The position numbers and the translations under genes are program-made. 64,000 nt of DNA from JALZUR01 sp965205365 (GTDB taxonomy: Bacteria; Bdellovibrionota; Bdellovibrionia; Bdellovibrionales; UBA1609), in assembly GCA_965205365.1 (NCBI GenBank), contig CBDBGT010000005.1, forward strand, positions 735,961 to 799,960. Reading direction: 5' to 3'. Position 1 is the first letter of the stretch. Each line of letters begins with the position of its first letter. The notes beneath the pieces are model-generated. The model saw only the letters and a list, made by a program, of their open reading frames with translations. It had not been told where the DNA came from and searched no databases. Shown one piece after another: positions 62,407-64,000 of the stretch.

Positions 62407-63615
62407 CACCGTGTCACTAATTTTTAAAAGGTCAACAATTTTTGCAATCTTTTGATTTTGATTTTATAATTTTATAAAGCCATGGAGGGCGGTATGAAAA
62501 AAGAAGTTAAAATCAAACTAAAGACAAATGAAAAATCCCGGTTGAATAAATTCATTAAAAAAGGCACCGCTAAGGCCCGTGAAATTACTCGGGCTAGGGT
62601 TCTGCTCTTAAGTGATAGTGGAAAATCTCCTTGTCTTGTTTCTGATGCTCTTGGCCCTACGAAAAAAACTATTCAAAATATTAAAGAGCGCTATCTTGAG
62701 AGTGGACTTGAGCGAGCCCTTTACGATGCCCCTAGGCCGGGACAACCCACTATATTCAATGGTAAAGCAAGGGCTAAAATAACAGCATTGGCCTGTAGTG
62801 ATGCCCCCAAAGGATATGCAAAATGGAACCTTCGTTTATTGGCTGATAAAGCCGTTGAGCTTAATATTGTCAAAAGTATATCTCACAAACATATCAGTCG
62901 AATTTTAAAAAAAACGAAGTAAAACCTCACCTTAAAAGGCAATGGTGTTTGGGCAAAATAGATGCTAAATTTATTGCTGATATGGAGAATGTACTTGATC
63001 ATTACGAGAAAGAATATGATCTTAAAAATCCCTTAATATGCTTTGATGAGAGGCCCTGTCAGCTTATTGAAAACATTTTAGTGCCTACTCCCACATCTGT
63101 AGGGAAAGAAAAAAGGGAAGACTACCACTATAAGCGTAATGGCACCTGTGTTGTTTTGTTAGCCATGGAACCTAAAACGGGTAAAAGAATTGTTGAAGTG
63201 AGGGAGAGAAGAACAAAAAAAGATTATGCAAGATTCATTGAAAAAGTAATGAAAGAATACAAAGGTGGAGATAAGTTAACTTTGGTTCAAGATAACCTGA
63301 ATACTCATAATGCCTCGTCTTTTTATGAAAATTTTTCTCCTAAAAAAGCTTTTAAAATTATGAAAAAGTTTAATATGGTTTACACTCCTAAAAAAGCGAG
63401 TTGGTTGAATATGGCGGAGATAGAATTTTCGGCGCTATCTAAACAATGTTTAGATAGGAGGATTAAAGATATGAAGACTATGACCAAAGAAGTTGAAGCA
63501 TGGGGTAAGAAAAGAAATAAGGACAAAGTAAAAATTAATTGGCAATTTACCAAAGAAAAGGCTCGAAATAAATTTGAAAAGATATACAGAAATATTAAAA
63601 ATTAGTGACACGGTG
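62407..63615 (+). mobile_element. IS630-family insertion sequence, apparently intact
   Basis: The 1,209-bp element has perfect 21-bp inverted ends (62407-62427 and 63595-63615, beginning CACCGTGTCACTAATTTT). Both sides are bordered by the palindrome TACTAGTA (62399-62406 and 63616-63623), which contains the TA target expected for this family. It encodes a two-frame transposase. It interrupts the gene at 61752. A second, broken IS630 of another subgroup starts within 80 bases of its right end. Confidence 0.9.
62482..63605 (+). CDS. IS630-family transposase, two frames joined by likely -1 frameshifting
   Basis: The upstream frame (62482-62922, 146 residues; a start at 62494 with GGAGGGCGG is likely) holds the helix-turn-helix part: ARVLLLSDSGKSPCLVSDAL, APRPGQPTIF. 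It reads into AAAAAAAA (62907-62914) and stops soon after. Slipping back one base gives VKPHLKRQWCLGKIDAKF and then the DDE domain: LICFDERPCQL (Asp), TLVQDNLNTHNAS (Asp) and YTPKKASWLNMAEIE (Glu). All catalytic residues are present. The fused protein would be about 374 residues. Programmed -1 slippage on an A tract is known in this family. Whether this copy is active cannot be seen. Confidence 0.85.
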
Positions 63616-63690
63616 TACTAGTACACTGACCATTTAATCTTTTCCCCCATGAGTCATAGAAAAAAAGTATTTTAAGCATATACTGTCAAC

Positions 63691-64000
63691 ATGGAAATAT
63701 TTTTTCTCAAGGATGAGGATCTACTTAAGTTAAAAAAACATGTTCGATCAGGCGCCCAGGACACGAAGTTATTAGAGCTATGACGCTTATTTTACGCAAC
63801 AATGGGCAGACTCGAAGTGACGTGGCAAACGTGCTCAACATTACGACAAGAACAGTAACAAATACGTGCAGTAACTACGCTAATTTAGGTTTAGATCGTA
63901 GTTTAAAAGATGACCCAAGACCTGGGCAACCAAAGGTGTTTGATGAAAGGGTTAAATCAAACATTGTAGCTCTTGTATGCAGTAATCCTCCAGAAGGGTT
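63691..64000 (+). pseudogene. Second IS630-type transposase, frameshifted and cut by the window end
   Basis: The first frame reads MEIFFLKDEDLLKLKKHVRS and GAQDTK, then stops. The expected continuation VIRAMTLILRNNGQTRSDVA, then NVLNITTRTVTNTC and DPRPGQPKVFDE, lies one base off from about 63768. It aligns in order with the N-terminal part of the intact element's transposase (ARVLLLSDSGKSPCLVSDAL; APRPGQPTIF) but with low identity, so it belongs to another subgroup. The DDE part is beyond the window. Confidence 0.75.

Noticed and set aside
1..64000. CRISPR array, rRNA operon, prophage or replication origin
   Set aside because: No regularly spaced direct repeats, no rRNA signatures, no phage structural genes and no DnaA-box cluster were found by reading.

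Overview
This AT-rich window comes from a Gram-negative bacterium. The evidence is an MlaFED-type lipid transport operon, many lipoprotein and Sec signal peptides, periplasmic HtrA protease and lytic transglycosylases, and BatABCD-type genes. The mix of lineage-typical families (DUF1566 and FGE-sulfatase-like lipoproteins, FG-GAP-like lipoproteins, DUF721, DUF1844, a TIGR01777 epimerase) resembles Bdellovibrionota/Oligoflexia-like bacteria. That placement is inference; no rRNA is present to confirm it.

Layout. 1-3437: the end of a repeat-type protein, then dnaJ and dnaK. 3600-8900: an IS graveyard. It holds a decayed IS982 element, a DUF1566 lipoprotein gene split by an IS4-family copy with exact 9-bp target duplications, an IS5-type relic and two small secreted proteins. 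8900-14200: an NtrC-type regulator with a histidine kinase whose ATP-binding domain looks degenerate, divergent from glmS. 14400-18100: DUF721, an mlaEFD operon with its own lipoprotein, and HU. 18200-22800: a lipoprotein, dapF, a flavin/2Fe-2S reductase, an FtsW-type SEDS protein, a 166-bp MITE with a 5-bp target duplication, and a PQ-loop membrane protein ending in a zinc ribbon. 22800-26000: a small family of secreted paralogues with one truncated copy, an SRPBCC gene carrying an in-frame amber codon, and two overlapping PTPS/QueD homologues. 26500-33900: TIGR01777 epimerase, acnA, tRNA-Gln, a cyclophilin lipoprotein, HtrA, DUF1844 and a membrane protein resembling an M48 peptidase without HExxH. 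33900-43300: moxR, DUF58, a membrane protein, batA, batB, batC, batD and slt in one tight array. 43400-47400: an MltD-like enzyme with LysM repeats, Mrp ATPase, a J-like membrane protein and a YdjM-type membrane protein. 47800-50800: broken and intact lipoproteins. 51350-59060: glycyl-tRNA synthetase, ppdK and smc. 59200-64000: two tandemly duplicated lipoprotein genes, each interrupted by a long G tract at the same place; a truncated gene; an intact IS630 element; and part of a second, broken IS630.

The clearest unusual system is the lipoprotein pair at 59209-61352. Each gene has a full lipoprotein signal peptide, a short linker and then a poly-G tract (9 and 14 G) that puts the body out of frame. 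Adding one G to the first, or removing one from the second, restores a single open frame. This is the architecture of slipped-strand phase variation. The duplication also carried along a fragment of the 3' end of smc.

The other theme is mobile-element turnover. Five transposase families or relics, a MITE and its solo ends, and a family of about 110-bp intergenic repeats lie next to several recently broken genes for secreted proteins and lipoproteins.
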